Shown here: in pieces, positions 1 to 8,197 of the stretch | Numbering within the stretch: the stretch's first letter is position 1 | Layout of the letters: every line of letters begins with the position of its first letter | Origin: Pedobacter sp. ISL-64 | GTDB taxonomy: Bacteria; Bacteroidota; Bacteroidia; Sphingobacteriales; Sphingobacteriaceae | NCBI RefSeq assembly: GCF_018613605.1 | Contig: NZ_JAGGPU010000018.1 | Location: forward strand, 139,464 to 178,003 | Direction of reading: 5' to 3' | Length of the DNA: 38,540 nucleotides | Program-made: the position numbers and the translations under genes | The notes under the pieces: generated by a model | Seen by the model: only the letters and a program-made list of their open reading frames with translations | Database searches by the model: none | Told to the model about the DNA's origin: nothing

Positions 1-14
1 AAACTCAGTTTTCT

Positions 15-82
15 AAACCCGACATGGCGGATACCGGCCCTTGTGTGTAAGGCCTGCAGGCGTATGAGCATGTGGCGGGACT
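15..82 (+). repeat. 68-bp dispersed element, copy A
   Basis: The element starts with AAACCCGAC and ends with GCGGGACT, so its ends pair as CCCG/CGGG. Inside it is a hairpin with GGCCCTT and AAGGCC arms around GTGTGT. Two other elements of nearly the same length with the same ends lie at 28255-28321 (minus) and 28389-28458 (plus). The middle parts differ, while ends and length are kept, as in small REP-like elements. The family name and mobiliser are unknown to me. Confidence 0.6.
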
Positions 83-163
83 AACATTGCCATGAAACAC
101 AGGCTTTGCTTTTCTAAAAAGAAATTAATGATTTTTTAAAACTTAGCCGTTCGAAATTGTTTT

Positions 164-232
164 CCCTAAACCCTAAACCCTAAACCCTAAACCCTAAACC
201 CTAAACCCTAAACCCTAAACCCTAAACCCTAA
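164..232. repeat. Telomere-like CCCTAAA tandem array
   Basis: Nine perfect head-to-tail copies of CCCTAAA (164-226) are followed by a partial CCCTAA (227-232). On the other strand the unit reads TTTAGGG, the plant-type telomere unit. The array lies 92 bases upstream of the ATG of the first gene. The following stretch (about 241-290) holds degenerate AAATCTCAC/ATCTC units. Perfect short-unit arrays like this are prone to change in copy number by slippage. Confidence 0.95.
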
Positions 233-309
233 TTGTACGCCAAATCTCACATCTCCTGTCTAATATCTCAAATCTCACCTCCCTAATCACTCGTCTCGAA
301 CAAAAAGCG

Positions 310-317
310 TATTTTTG
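310..317 (+). promoter_or_regulatory. Bacteroidota -7 box for the YhcC-like gene
   Basis: TATTTTTG matches the Bacteroidota -7 consensus TAnnTTTG exactly. Only six bases separate its last G from the ATG at 324, so transcription would begin at or within a few bases of the start codon, giving a leaderless or nearly leaderless message. No clear -33 TTG is seen at the usual spacing. Confidence 0.55.
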
Positions 318-323
318 CAAATA

Positions 324-1271
324 ATGGGAACACTAGTAGATTCAGGGATAAAGGGTTATAAAAATTACGGCACGCATTTGCGCGAAAAGTATAAAGGGCA
401 GCGTGTATTTAAAGTAATTGTAGATGGTGGTTTTACCTGCCCCAACCGCGATGGGAGCAAAGGTTACGGTGGTTGTACGTATTGTAACGTAGATTCTTTT
501 ACGCCGGAGCCTTCGCGTAAAAATCCAAATATTAAAGATCAGCTTGCCGAAGGCATGTTAAGGGCTAAAACTTCTTATAAAGCTGATAAGTATATTGTTT
601 ATTTTCAGCCTAATACCAATACCTATGCGCCAGTACATTATTTAAAGATGATGTATGATGAGGCGCTATCGATTAATACCGAAGATATTGTTGGTTTTGC
701 TGTAGGTACACGTCCTGATTGTATCGATGCAGAAAAGGTAGCTTTGTTAGAAAGTTATACCGACCGCTTCGATGTAGATTTAGAAATGGGCATGGAATCG
801 ATTTATGATGAAACGCTCGATCAGATCAACAGGGGCTGCAGCCATGGCGAATTTGTTGCTGCGGTAGAACTTTTAAAAGACAGTAAGCTCGATCTTTGTG
901 TGCATACCATTTTTGGCTTTCCGTGGGAAACGAGAGAACAGATGCACGGTTACATCCACGAAATTAACCGTTTCCCACAAATCAAGTTTGTAAAATTTCA
1001 TCACCTTCATGTGGTAGAAGGATCGATAATGGGCGCTAAATATAAAAAAGGGCCTTTTAAGCTGTTTTCTCTTGAAGAATATACCGACTTGCTTTGCGAG
1101 TTAATCCCTTTATTGCGCCCCGATATTGTTATTCAACGGCTTTTTGGTATTTCGGATTGGGATTTGTTGATTGCACCTAACTGGGGGCTTAACAAATCAG
1201 CAATTCAGACCTATATGGATAAAGAAATTGAAAAAAGAGGTGTAATTCAAGGTTCTGCTTATTTTTCATAA
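324..1271 (+). CDS. Radical SAM protein, YhcC/TIGR01212 family
   Basis: A radical S-adenosylmethionine enzyme of the YhcC type (about 315 residues, the family's usual size). Its iron-sulfur cluster Cys are Cys39, Cys51 and Cys54, in a C-x11-C-x2-C pattern within an FTCPNRDGSKGYGGCTYC-like segment, the hallmark of this family rather than the usual CxxxCxxC. The motif VGTRPDC and the C-terminal HHLHVVEGS segment are also family features. The open frame begins at a TTG at 315, but the ATG at 324 is preferred because a TAnnTTTG promoter box overlaps the TTG. The reaction is not firmly established; a tRNA or cofactor modification role is only a guess. A strong terminator follows. The cytosolic enzyme appears to be transcribed alone. 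Confidence 0.9.
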   Translation: MGTLVDSGIKGYKNYGTHLREKYKGQRVFKVIVDGGFTCPNRDGSKGYGGCTYCNVDSFTPEPSRKNPNIKDQLAEGMLRAKTSYKADKYIVYFQPNTNTYAPVHYLKMMYDEALSINTEDIVGFAVGTRPDCIDAEKVALLESYTDRFDVDLEMGMESIYDETLDQINRGCSHGEFVAAVELLKDSKLDLCVHTIFGFPWETREQMHGYIHEINRFPQIKFVKFHHLHVVEGSIMGAKYKKGPFKLFSLEEYTDLLCELIPLLRPDIVIQRLFGISDWDLLIAPNWGLNKSAIQTYMDKEIEKRGVIQGSAYFS

Positions 1272-1298
1272 AAAGTTAAATTTTTCGATAATTTTTTT

Positions 1299-1328
1299 AA
1301 AAACCCATGAAATTTCATGGGTTTTTCT
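1299..1328 (+). terminator. Rho-independent terminator after the YhcC-like gene
   Basis: A perfect palindrome with arms AAACCCATGAAA and TTTCATGGGTTT (1301-1324) runs straight into a T-run and is preceded by A-rich DNA. It lies 29 bases after the stop codon at 1271. Confidence 0.85.
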
Positions 1329-1616
1329 GTTATTGATGTTTTTTTTAGCTAATTTTTTATAAATTTTAGCTAAAATCATATAAATGATGGTTAATATGTG
1401 ATTTTGTTTTTATTAAAAACTTACATTAAAATCCCTTGTATTTTTTGTTATTTTTATTTTTAAGGCTAATTTTTGCTTTGTTTAATAAAAATTATTCATT
1501 TTTATTAAAATATTTCAATTTAATGGTGTAAAAACTACAATATGTCGTATTTTTAGAAAAATAAATCAAGCGTATTTCAATTATTTAAACAATACAAACA
1601 AATTAAACTAAAAACT
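1329..1616. other. AT-rich upstream region of amt
   Basis: About 290 bases, very AT-rich, with many A and T tracts and the repeated string TTTATTAAAA/TTTTTATT. It must carry the amt promoter, but no exact TAnnTTTG box is seen near the gene. No open frame of note. Confidence 0.6.
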
Positions 1617-3023
1617 ATGAGTAAATTCTCCTTTAAACAGTATGCGCCTTTTGCGATATTGATGATTGTCGCAATTTTCGCTCTATTTATTCCACTTCTT
1701 CCTAATTTTGACGAAGGCAAGTATAGTGGGCCAGATATCGCATTCATATTAATCGCTTCTGCGCTTGTATTTTTAATGACTCCAGGCCTTGCATTCTTTT
1801 ATGGTGGAATGGTTCATCGTAAAAATGTATTATCTACCATGATTAAAAGTGTTGTAGCAGCAGGAGTAATTACAGTTTTATGGACAGTAGTAGGTTTTAG
1901 TTTAGCCTTCGGAGACACTATTGGTGGTTTCATTGGAAATCCATCGACGTTTTTGTTCTTTAAGGGTGTAAATTCTGGAGCACCACATCTTCAAGGAGGA
2001 GCAGATTTAACCATTCCGCTTTCTTTGTTTGCGGTGTTTCAATTAATGTTCGCCATTATTACCCCGGGTTTAGTGGTAGGAGCTGTAGCAGAGCGTATCC
2101 GTTTTACTTCATACATCTTATTTATTGTTTTATTCGCAATATTCGTTTATTCTCCGTTGGCACACTGGACATGGCACCCGCAAGGTTTCTTGTTTAAAAT
2201 GGGTGTATTAGATTTTGCAGGAGGTACCGTAGTTCACATTTCTGCTGGTATGGCTGCATTGGCTGGTGCATTGGTTTTAAAACGTAGAAAATCTCACTTA
2301 GAGCATAAAGAAGTTCCACCTGCAAATATTCCATATGTATTAATTGGTACTGGTTTATTGTGGTTCGGTTGGTTCGGTTTTAATGCAGGTTCGGCATTAG
2401 GCGCAAATAGCTTAGCTGTTTCTGCATTCTTAACTACTAATACAGCTGCTGGTGCTGCAGGTTTATCTTGGATGTTCTTTGATGTTGCAAGGGGTAAAAA
2501 ACCTTCAGTTTTAGGTTTTTGTATCGGTGCGGTTGTTGGTTTGGTAGCCATTACCCCAGGTGCAGGTTTTGTAAGTATTCCATCTAGTATATTTATTGGT
2601 GCTATTGCCGCAGTTATTTCTAACCTTGTGGTTTCTTGGAAACAAAAAACTAGTTTAGATGATACCTTAGACGTTTTTCCTTGTCACGGTGTGGGTGGTA
2701 TAGTTGGTATGTTGTTAACAGGTGTTTTCGCAACAAAAACAGTAAATGCTGCTGGTGCTGATGGCTTGTTTTATGGTAACCCGGCTTTCTTTGTAACACA
2801 ATTAAAAGGTGCGGTAATCGTAATACTCTTTAGTTTTGTTGTATCATTCATCATCTTCAAATTCATCAACTTAATTCAACCGATCCGCGTATCAGAAGAA
2901 GAAGAAGAAATCGGTCTTGATGCCTCTCAACATGATGAGAAATACTCTCAAGGTACCTTGCTAGTTGAAGAAAGAGCGATCTATATCGAAAAAAACAGTC
3001 CACTAACAGAATCAATATCTTAA
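1617..3023 (+). CDS. amt: Ammonium transporter (Amt/MEP/Rh family)
   Basis: An inner-membrane channel-like transporter for ammonium. The sequence holds about eleven or twelve hydrophobic segments. The segment DFAGGTVVHISAG carries the conserved Asp and first pore His; CHGVGGIVG carries the second pore His. The hydrophobic N-terminus (residues 10-28) matches the extra first segment that is cleaved as a signal peptide in E. coli AmtB. The cytosolic tail contains an acidic run and GLDASQHDEKYSQG, a variant of the Amt C-terminal GLDxSxHGExAY motif that controls gating. At 468 residues it is slightly longer than E. coli AmtB. A porin gene starts 37 bases downstream, probably in the same transcript. 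No PII (glnK) gene is next to it in this window. Confidence 0.97.
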   Translation: MSKFSFKQYAPFAILMIVAIFALFIPLLPNFDEGKYSGPDIAFILIASALVFLMTPGLAFFYGGMVHRKNVLSTMIKSVVAAGVITVLWTVVGFSLAFGDTIGGFIGNPSTFLFFKGVNSGAPHLQGGADLTIPLSLFAVFQLMFAIITPGLVVGAVAERIRFTSYILFIVLFAIFVYSPLAHWTWHPQGFLFKMGVLDFAGGTVVHISAGMAALAGALVLKRRKSHLEHKEVPPANIPYVLIGTGLLWFGWFGFNAGSALGANSLAVSAFLTTNTAAGAAGLSWMFFDVARGKKPSVLGFCIGAVVGLVAITPGAGFVSIPSSIFIGAIAAVISNLVVSWKQKTSLDDTLDVFPCHGVGGIVGMLLTGVFATKTVNAAGADGLFYGNPAFFVTQLKGAVIVILFSFVVSFIIFKFINLIQPIRVSEEEEEIGLDASQHDEKYSQGTLLVEERAIYIEKNSPLTESIS

Positions 3024-3060
3024 GGATTTTATAATATCTAAACTCAAAATAAGCTCAAAC

Positions 3061-4086
3061 ATGAAGAAACTTTTAACCGCTATTTTTGCAATGGCCAGCA
3101 CTACGTGTGCCCTGGCTCAAGAGACCACTACATCACCACTTGAAATCTCAGGGTCGGTAGATACGTACTTTAAGTATGATTTTGCTAAACGGGGCGATAA
3201 CATCACTACGTCTTTTGCTAGTGATCATAATTCGGTATCATTAGGTATGATTGATATTGCCTTGAAGAAAAAAACAGGCAAAGCTTCATTTGTTGGAGAG
3301 CTTTCTTTTGGCCCAAGAGGACAAACCCAATCTATTCCTGATGCCGCCGCGGGTGGTTCGTCTTTTAATATTCAAAACTTATATGTTAACTACGATTTTA
3401 CTGATCAGTTTAGCATGACAGCAGGTTACATGGGTACATTTATTGGATATGAGGTAATCTCTCCAGTTGGAAACTTTAACTATTCTACTTCCTACCTGTT
3501 TACCAATGGTCCGTTCCAAAATGCGGGGATTAAAGCCACTTATAAATTCAGCGATAAAGTAAGTTTAATGGCGGGTTTATTTAACGATTGGAACGTTTAC
3601 TCAGCTTCGAGAGGTGTTTCGGCTATCGGCGGCCAGTTAATGGTTGCCCCAGTTGAAGGCTGGACTGCTTATATCAACGCCTTATCAGGAGCTGGTTTTG
3701 GCGGGTACGGAACCATAATCGATTTAACCACTTCTTATCAAATTACGGAGAAATTTAAATTGGGTTTAAATGCAGCCAATTATGATATTAAAGACAGTTC
3801 GGTAAAGGGAAGTTATGCAGGTGCTGCATTATACCCTCAATATGCTGTGTTAGACGCTGTAACTTTAGGTTTGAGAGGTGAGTATTTTAAAGCTAAAGCT
3901 TATGGTACAACCGCAGCTACTTCTACTACAGCTCTAACACTTACTGCAAATATTAAATCTGGTGGTTTAACATTTATACCAGAAGTAAGATTAGACCATA
4001 ACAGTGACAAACCGTTCTTCAAAGAAGGTGGCGCTGCGGTACCAAATGGAGGCCAGTTCTCTTTAGCAGCAGTTTACGCTTTTTAA
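3061..4086 (+). CDS. Outer-membrane beta-barrel porin (BBP2/OmpL-like)
   Basis: A predicted outer-membrane barrel. A signal peptide occupies residues 1-19 (ending ALAQ). The rest consists of alternating strands rich in Tyr, Phe, Gly and Thr (for example SGSVDTYFKYDF, SLGMIDIALKKK). The protein ends in the aromatic residue of SLAAVYAF, as expected for recognition by the BAM complex. Size and pattern fit the BBP2/OmpL-like porin-2 family. It begins 37 bases after amt, so it likely provides outer-membrane passage for ammonium or another nitrogen compound taken up by Amt; this role is inferred from position. A terminator follows. Confidence 0.8.
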   Translation: MKKLLTAIFAMASTTCALAQETTTSPLEISGSVDTYFKYDFAKRGDNITTSFASDHNSVSLGMIDIALKKKTGKASFVGELSFGPRGQTQSIPDAAAGGSSFNIQNLYVNYDFTDQFSMTAGYMGTFIGYEVISPVGNFNYSTSYLFTNGPFQNAGIKATYKFSDKVSLMAGLFNDWNVYSASRGVSAIGGQLMVAPVEGWTAYINALSGAGFGGYGTIIDLTTSYQITEKFKLGLNAANYDIKDSSVKGSYAGAALYPQYAVLDAVTLGLRGEYFKAKAYGTTAATSTTALTLTANIKSGGLTFIPEVRLDHNSDKPFFKEGGAAVPNGGQFSLAAVYAF

Positions 4087-4106
4087 GGAAATAATTGTTA
4101 ATATTA

Positions 4107-4140
4107 AGCCATTCCGGTGCTAAATCGGGATGGCTTTTTA
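4107..4140 (+). terminator. Terminator after the amt-porin unit
   Basis: The arms AAGCCATTCCG and CGGGATGGCTT form a stem with small mismatches around GTGCTAAAT, followed by TTTTTA. It lies 20 bases after the porin stop codon and separates the unit from the next gene. Confidence 0.7.
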
Positions 4141-4181
4141 GTACCTTTAAATATTTAGATTTACCTGTTAACCGATTTCAA

Positions 4182-4760
4182 ATGAAACATCTTCTTTTTA
4201 TTATTCTTGCTCTTTTTTCAATTCAATTATCCGCACAACAGAAACAGTTTTCGAAAGATGATAACGGTAAATTTATCTATTATAAGGTGGTAGATTCGCA
4301 ATTGGTAAGCAAAGATACTTTATTGCAAAGGGCCAGTTTTTTTGTTAATGTGGCTTATAAAAAATCGATGACACAAGAAAGTATTACCGACTCTTCTGTA
4401 TTAGCGAAAGGAACGATGGTGATCGATAAAACAATTTTAGTGGCCGGCCATCCGAGCGGAGAAGTAAGTTATAATTTTGTTTTTGAAGCGCGTAATGGCA
4501 AATATAGGTTCTGGTTAACCGATCTGTTGTTTGTTCCCTACCAGAGAGACCGTTACGGAAATTTTGTAGCCACTACTAAAATTGGCGTACCATTAGAGCG
4601 TACACCTGGTAAATTGAGTGCGGGCGCATGGAAAGACATTTTAAACAGCGCTTATAATAAGATAGAAAAATTTGGCGATGATTTTAAGAAGTATTTAGCA
4701 ACCAATAGGGTAGAAAAAGCCAAAAAGAAAGCCGAAACCATTTCTACTAAAAAGTGGTAG
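4182..4760 (+). CDS. Secreted DUF4468 (TBP-like fold) protein
   Basis: An exported protein of unknown function. The frame is open from a TTG at 4095, but the ATG at 4182 is chosen because it begins a clean signal peptide (MKHLLFIILALFSIQLSAQQ), lies after the previous gene's terminator, and is preceded by a near-consensus box TACCTTTA at 4142-4149. The mature part (about 170 residues) has the segment RASFFVNVAYKKSM, then strands with KGTMVIDK and the YNFVFEARNGKYRF pattern typical of DUF4468, ending in a Lys-rich helix. It is about 192 residues. Its TAG stop directly abuts the stop of the convergent next gene with no base between them. Confidence 0.75.
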   Translation: MKHLLFIILALFSIQLSAQQKQFSKDDNGKFIYYKVVDSQLVSKDTLLQRASFFVNVAYKKSMTQESITDSSVLAKGTMVIDKTILVAGHPSGEVSYNFVFEARNGKYRFWLTDLLFVPYQRDRYGNFVATTKIGVPLERTPGKLSAGAWKDILNSAYNKIEKFGDDFKKYLATNRVEKAKKKAETISTKKW

Positions 4761-5228
4761 CTAAAGCTTACCAAATAATTCCTCAACCTTTTGGTAACGG
4801 AACTTAAAAATTTCGTTGATTTTATTGTTCACCACTATGGCATTTGCAATAGCACCGACTGGTCCCCAGCCAATGCTATAGTGTAAGGTATCGTGCATGA
4901 ATACGCCACCATCTATTTTTTCGAAATGGTGCTGGTGGTGCCAGAAAGCAAATGGGCCAAACCGCTGCTCATCGATAAAATACTCCTTATCCTTAACGTG
5001 TGTTATCTCCGTTACCCAGTTTAATTTAATACCAAACAAAGGGGAAACCTTATAGGTAATGATGAGACCAGGGTACATTTTCGTGTTGCCCATATCTGGC
5101 GAGGTTACATCAAAGGTCATGTTTTTTGGCGTAATCTCTACCAAATTCGATGGAGAGGAGAAAAAACCCCAAGCGGTGTCTAAATCAACAGGGAGTTTTT
5201 GGGTAAATTCCAATCTATAAGTTTTCAA
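4761..5228 (-). CDS. SRPBCC-family protein
   Basis: A 155-residue cytosolic protein with the START/SRPBCC ligand-binding fold. Visible features are the opening strand with QKLPVDLDTAWGFFSSPSNLVEITP, the central YKVSPLFGIKLNWVTEIT strands, and the closing long helix (INEIFKFRYQKVEELF). The segment FWHHQHHFEKIDGGVFMHDTLHYSIGWGPVG matches the COG4276-type subgroup. These proteins usually bind a hydrophobic ligand; nothing here shows which one. It is a single gene, convergent with the DUF4468 gene. Confidence 0.8.
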   Translation of the reverse strand: MKTYRLEFTQKLPVDLDTAWGFFSSPSNLVEITPKNMTFDVTSPDMGNTKMYPGLIITYKVSPLFGIKLNWVTEITHVKDKEYFIDEQRFGPFAFWHHQHHFEKIDGGVFMHDTLHYSIGWGPVGAIANAIVVNNKINEIFKFRYQKVEELFGKL

Positions 5229-5396
5229 GTTCTTGTTTTAAAGCACAACAATAAAGATGCAGTTTTGTTGAGGATAGTTTAGCTTTAACCGCAAAGTTCG
5301 CAGAATGAAAGTGCAGAGATTGCAAAAAAAGGTCTACATTTTGATCCGATAGATTTCTCCATCCCGTTATTATTAACGGATTCCAAAAAAATGGGT

Positions 5397-5470
5397 CGTC
5401 ATCTCGACTGGAACGTAGTGGAATGGAGAGATCTATCTAGACAGATTTCTCGGCTGCGCTCGAAATGACG
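5397..5470. repeat. CGTCAT...ATGACG intergenic repeat, copy 1
   Basis: A 74-base element bounded by CGTCATCTCGA and TCGAAATGACG, which are inverted copies with one mismatch. It contains GGAGAGATCTATCTAGA and GGCTGCGCTCG. Related copies occur at 11708-11788, 28070-28175 and 23861-23955. Flanking DNA (5285-5330) holds degenerate CGCAAAGTTCGCAGA units, and 5472-5508 has CCGACTTCGGACCTCTGAC-type units. Confidence 0.7.
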
Positions 5471-5512
5471 GTACCCGACTTCGGACCTCTGACCCCAAGC
5501 TTTCCGACTTAC

Positions 5513-5986
5513 TTAATGCACCATTTTATCGGCACAGGTAGAGCTGGCAAATGCTTCTGGTTTAGCCTTAAAAATAAAGCCCATACTTAAAATATAACCC
5601 ATGGCATCGTTAAGTGCTTTATTCGATTTAAATGATGGGCTGGTGTTGATATCAGCATGTACTTCTAAGGCCACATCGTAAATGTCTAGTAGATCGCAAA
5701 TGGAATAAGCGGTTTCGATAGATTTTTGTACTTCCATTAACATTCTTTCCTTAATACTTACCTGCTGTGTACTCTTTTCCTGGTGGATGTACATAAAACC
5801 GCCATGATGTTCTCTTAACAGCACAATTACGGTTGCAAAATCGGTTATTGCGCCTTTTACCTGCGAATCGGTACCGATGCAAACTTTAAGCTTATAGCCG
5901 TTTTCTGTTTCTCTGATAATCGCGTTTTCTACTTCTTCGAGGATTGAAGATTGAATAATTTCACCACTAAATTTTTTCCACGTCAT
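5513..5986 (-). CDS. RNase H-like YkuK-family protein
   Basis: A 157-residue protein of the YkuK (formerly DUF458) family with a predicted ribonuclease H-like fold. The N-terminal WKKFSGEII, the core strand VCIGTDSQVKG carrying an acidic residue, and ALEVHADINTSPSFKSN with a second acidic site are the family signatures. Whether it has nuclease activity is not known to me. It stands alone between two repeat-containing gaps. The upstream gap contains an inverted repeat CCAAAGG-N4-CCTTTGG (6012-6029). Confidence 0.8.
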   Translation of the reverse strand: MTWKKFSGEIIQSSILEEVENAIIRETENGYKLKVCIGTDSQVKGAITDFATVIVLLREHHGGFMYIHQEKSTQQVSIKERMLMEVQKSIETAYSICDLLDIYDVALEVHADINTSPSFKSNKALNDAMGYILSMGFIFKAKPEAFASSTCADKMVH

Positions 5987-6223
5987 ACATTTGTATTTTT
6001 TGAGGTTAATTCCAAAGGAATCCCTTTGGGACGAATGGTAATCAGGTTTTTATAAAAATAAGTGCTAAAAATTAAATATGTGTTAAGGTTAGGTTGTTTA
6101 TTTGCTAACAAAAAGTTAGTTATCAACAAGTTAGTGATAATAGTTTAGATGAACTTATTATTTGTTGAAACAAATTATTATTCGGTCCGTTAATATTTGT
6201 ACATTCATTAAAAAATCTTAATT

Positions 6224-6442
6224 ATGAGAGCAGAATTAATTCAAGAGCTCCAGTTATTACAAAATAGCAGAGCGAATAAATTTGCAGATGAACTGGCAGA
6301 CAAGATCTTATCTTCGGTTGATGCCGTTAACGAAAAAGTGTTATCATCAATGTCTAAACGTGGTAACATGTTAATGTTGCTCGAGAAAAGATTAAACTTT
6401 TCTACGCTGCGGAAACTGAGGGAAAGATTTTTTAAGCCGTAA
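6224..6442 (+). CDS. Small helical protein of unknown function
   Basis: A 72-residue protein that I do not recognise. It is predicted almost wholly helical, with heptad-like Leu spacing (ELIQELQLLQ, ELADKILSSV, LEKRLNFSTL) and a basic C-terminal end (LRKLRERFF). It has no signal peptide. A box TTAATATTTG at about 6191-6200 resembles a -7 promoter element with one extra base. The helicase gene begins 50 bases later on the same strand, so the two may be co-transcribed. Strand, size and codon use fit a real gene. Confidence 0.65.
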   Translation: MRAELIQELQLLQNSRANKFADELADKILSSVDAVNEKVLSSMSKRGNMLMLLEKRLNFSTLRKLRERFFKP

Positions 6443-6492
6443 CTAAGGCTGTAGTTCTGGGCGTAAAGAGAAATGATTACCTTTATGGCGGA

Positions 6493-7797
6493 ATGATAGA
6501 AAATGCCTTAAAAAAATTAAATATTACTGCACTTAATGAGATGCAGGAGTCTTCTGTAAAAGCCGCCAAGACTGGTAAAGATGTAATATTGATTGCGCCA
6601 ACGGGTTCAGGGAAAACGCTGGCCTTTTTATTGCCATTACTTTCCAACCTAAAAACCGGAGTAAAAGGAGTACAGGCCTTGGTTTTAGTCCCTTCGAGAG
6701 AGCTCGCCTTACAGATAGAGCAGGTTTTTAAACAAATGGGTACTTCATTCAAAGTAAACTGCTGTTACGGTGGTCATGCCGTACGGATAGAAAAGAATAA
6801 TCTTGCACATCCACCTGCCGTCCTGATCGGAACACCTGGCAGGATAGCTTACCATCTAGAGCATCAAAACTTTGACGAATCTTTTATCGAAACCTTAGTT
6901 TTAGATGAATTTGATAAAGCACTGGAGTTTGGCTTTGAGCAAGACATGTCTTATATCATTGGTTCGCTGCTTTCGCTAAAACAACGTATACTTACTTCTG
7001 CTACCAAAATGGAAGAAATTCCGGCTTTTGTAAAGCTAAATGTGCCTGTTGAAGTCGATTTTTCAAAAAATATCGAAGCAAAACCAGATCTAAAGCTCAG
7101 AAAAATAACAGCACCTGCTGCCGATAAGTTAGATTACCTTTTCAGATTACTGAGTAAAATAGGTAGTAAAAATACATTGGTTTTCTGTAACCACAGGGAA
7201 ACGGTAGATCGGATAAGTGATTTACTTTTCGAAAATGGTTTAGGTCACGATGTTTTTCATGGTGGGATGGAGCAGTTCGATCGTGAAAAGGCATTACTTA
7301 AATTTAGAAATGGTAGCCATCGGATTTTAATCACAACAGATCTGGCTGCCCGTGGTCTGGATATTCCTGAGGTGGAACATATTGTACATTATCAATTGCC
7401 TTACACCGAAGATGCCTATATCCATCGCAATGGCAGAACCGCAAGGATGCATGCAAAAGGAACGGCCTATGCCATTTTAACTTCAGAAGAACACTATAAG
7501 TATTTACCGGAAGATATTGAGGAGGAAGTTTTATCCGAAAAGTATAAATTACCAGAAGCCAGCGATTGGGTAACTTTATACATTGCACATGGCAAAAAGG
7601 ATAAAATTAACAAAATTGATATTGTAGGTTTATTTTTGCAGAAAGGTACTTTAACAAAAGAAGATCTTGGCCTGATCGAAGTTAAAGATACCACCAGTTA
7701 CGTCGCGGTTAAAAGAAGCAAAGTAGAAAAATTATTGAAAGCATTGAGCGGCGAAAAAATTAAAGGGAAAAAACTTAAATTAGAAGTAGCGAGTTGA
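6493..7797 (+). CDS. DEAD-box RNA helicase with DbpA-type C-terminal domain
   Basis: An ATP-dependent RNA helicase. Core motifs in order are Q-motif (about residues 9-18), APTGSGKT (motif I, 35-42), PSREL (67-71), TPGR (114-117), DEFD (motif II, 138-141), SAT (169-171), ARGLDIPEVEHIVHY (motif V) and HRNGRTAR (motif VI). The last ~75 residues (WVTLYIAHGKKDKINKIDIVGLF) match the DbpA RNA-binding domain, which in E. coli binds hairpin 92 of 23S rRNA. A role in large-subunit ribosome assembly is therefore likely. Motif II is DEFD instead of DEAD. The ATG at 6493 is the only sensible start, since an upstream ATG at 6484 stops after three codons. Confidence 0.93.
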   Translation: MIENALKKLNITALNEMQESSVKAAKTGKDVILIAPTGSGKTLAFLLPLLSNLKTGVKGVQALVLVPSRELALQIEQVFKQMGTSFKVNCCYGGHAVRIEKNNLAHPPAVLIGTPGRIAYHLEHQNFDESFIETLVLDEFDKALEFGFEQDMSYIIGSLLSLKQRILTSATKMEEIPAFVKLNVPVEVDFSKNIEAKPDLKLRKITAPAADKLDYLFRLLSKIGSKNTLVFCNHRETVDRISDLLFENGLGHDVFHGGMEQFDREKALLKFRNGSHRILITTDLAARGLDIPEVEHIVHYQLPYTEDAYIHRNGRTARMHAKGTAYAILTSEEHYKYLPEDIEEEVLSEKYKLPEASDWVTLYIAHGKKDKINKIDIVGLFLQKGTLTKEDLGLIEVKDTTSYVAVKRSKVEKLLKALSGEKIKGKKLKLEVAS

Positions 7798-7800
7798 TAT

Positions 7801-7835
7801 GAGTTTGGAGTTTAGCGTTTGGAGTTTGGAGTTTC
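7801..7835. repeat. GTTTGGA microsatellite-like tract
   Basis: GAGTTTGGAGTTTAGC is followed by GTTTGGAGTTTGGAGTTT, that is five degenerate copies of a 7-base GTTTGGA unit just after the helicase stop. The rest of the gap to 7963 is AT-rich with ACATTCCAAC/ACAACCTTTAAACATTC units. Confidence 0.6.
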
Positions 7836-7963
7836 CAATCCGGAGTAGGAAGTCTGGGTAGTCACACTAAAAGTTTTAAGTATTTTTTGCAAATTAAAAC
7901 ATTCCAACTTTACAACCTTTAAACATTCACTAATTCAATCCTTCTACAATTCAATAATTAAAA

Positions 7964-8197
7964 ATGAGCAACAACGATATATTAAAAAAACTAAGAGTAG
8001 CCCTATCATTAAAAACAGAGGATATTATAACCATTTGCGACCTGGTTGGATTTAAGGTAACCAAGGCAGAACTGGGCGATATTTTCAGAAATGAAGACCA
8101 TGAGAATTTTAAACCTTGCGGCGATCAGATTCTGCGTAATTTTTTAAATGGTCTTGTGATTTACAAAAGAGGTCCGAGGGATGAAAAAAAGCAATAA
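7964..8197 (+). CDS. Half-length DUF1456 (YehS-like) protein
   Basis: A 77-residue protein matching one copy of the DUF1456 repeat: MSNNDILKKLRVAL, the helix EDIITICDLVGF, then AELGDIFRNEDHENFKPCGDQILRNFLNGLVIYKRG. E. coli YehS and most relatives have about 150 residues with two such repeats, so this is a single-repeat version. The function is unknown. It ends inside the next gene: the following ATG at 8181 lies 17 bases before this stop, so translation is probably coupled. Confidence 0.8.
   Translation: MSNNDILKKLRVALSLKTEDIITICDLVGFKVTKAELGDIFRNEDHENFKPCGDQILRNFLNGLVIYKRGPRDEKKQ

Noticed and set aside
4758..4763. Abutting stop codons of two convergent genes (TAG|CTA)
   Set aside because: Tight convergence is unusual but a simple consequence of compact genes; no overlap or shared terminator structure is seen.
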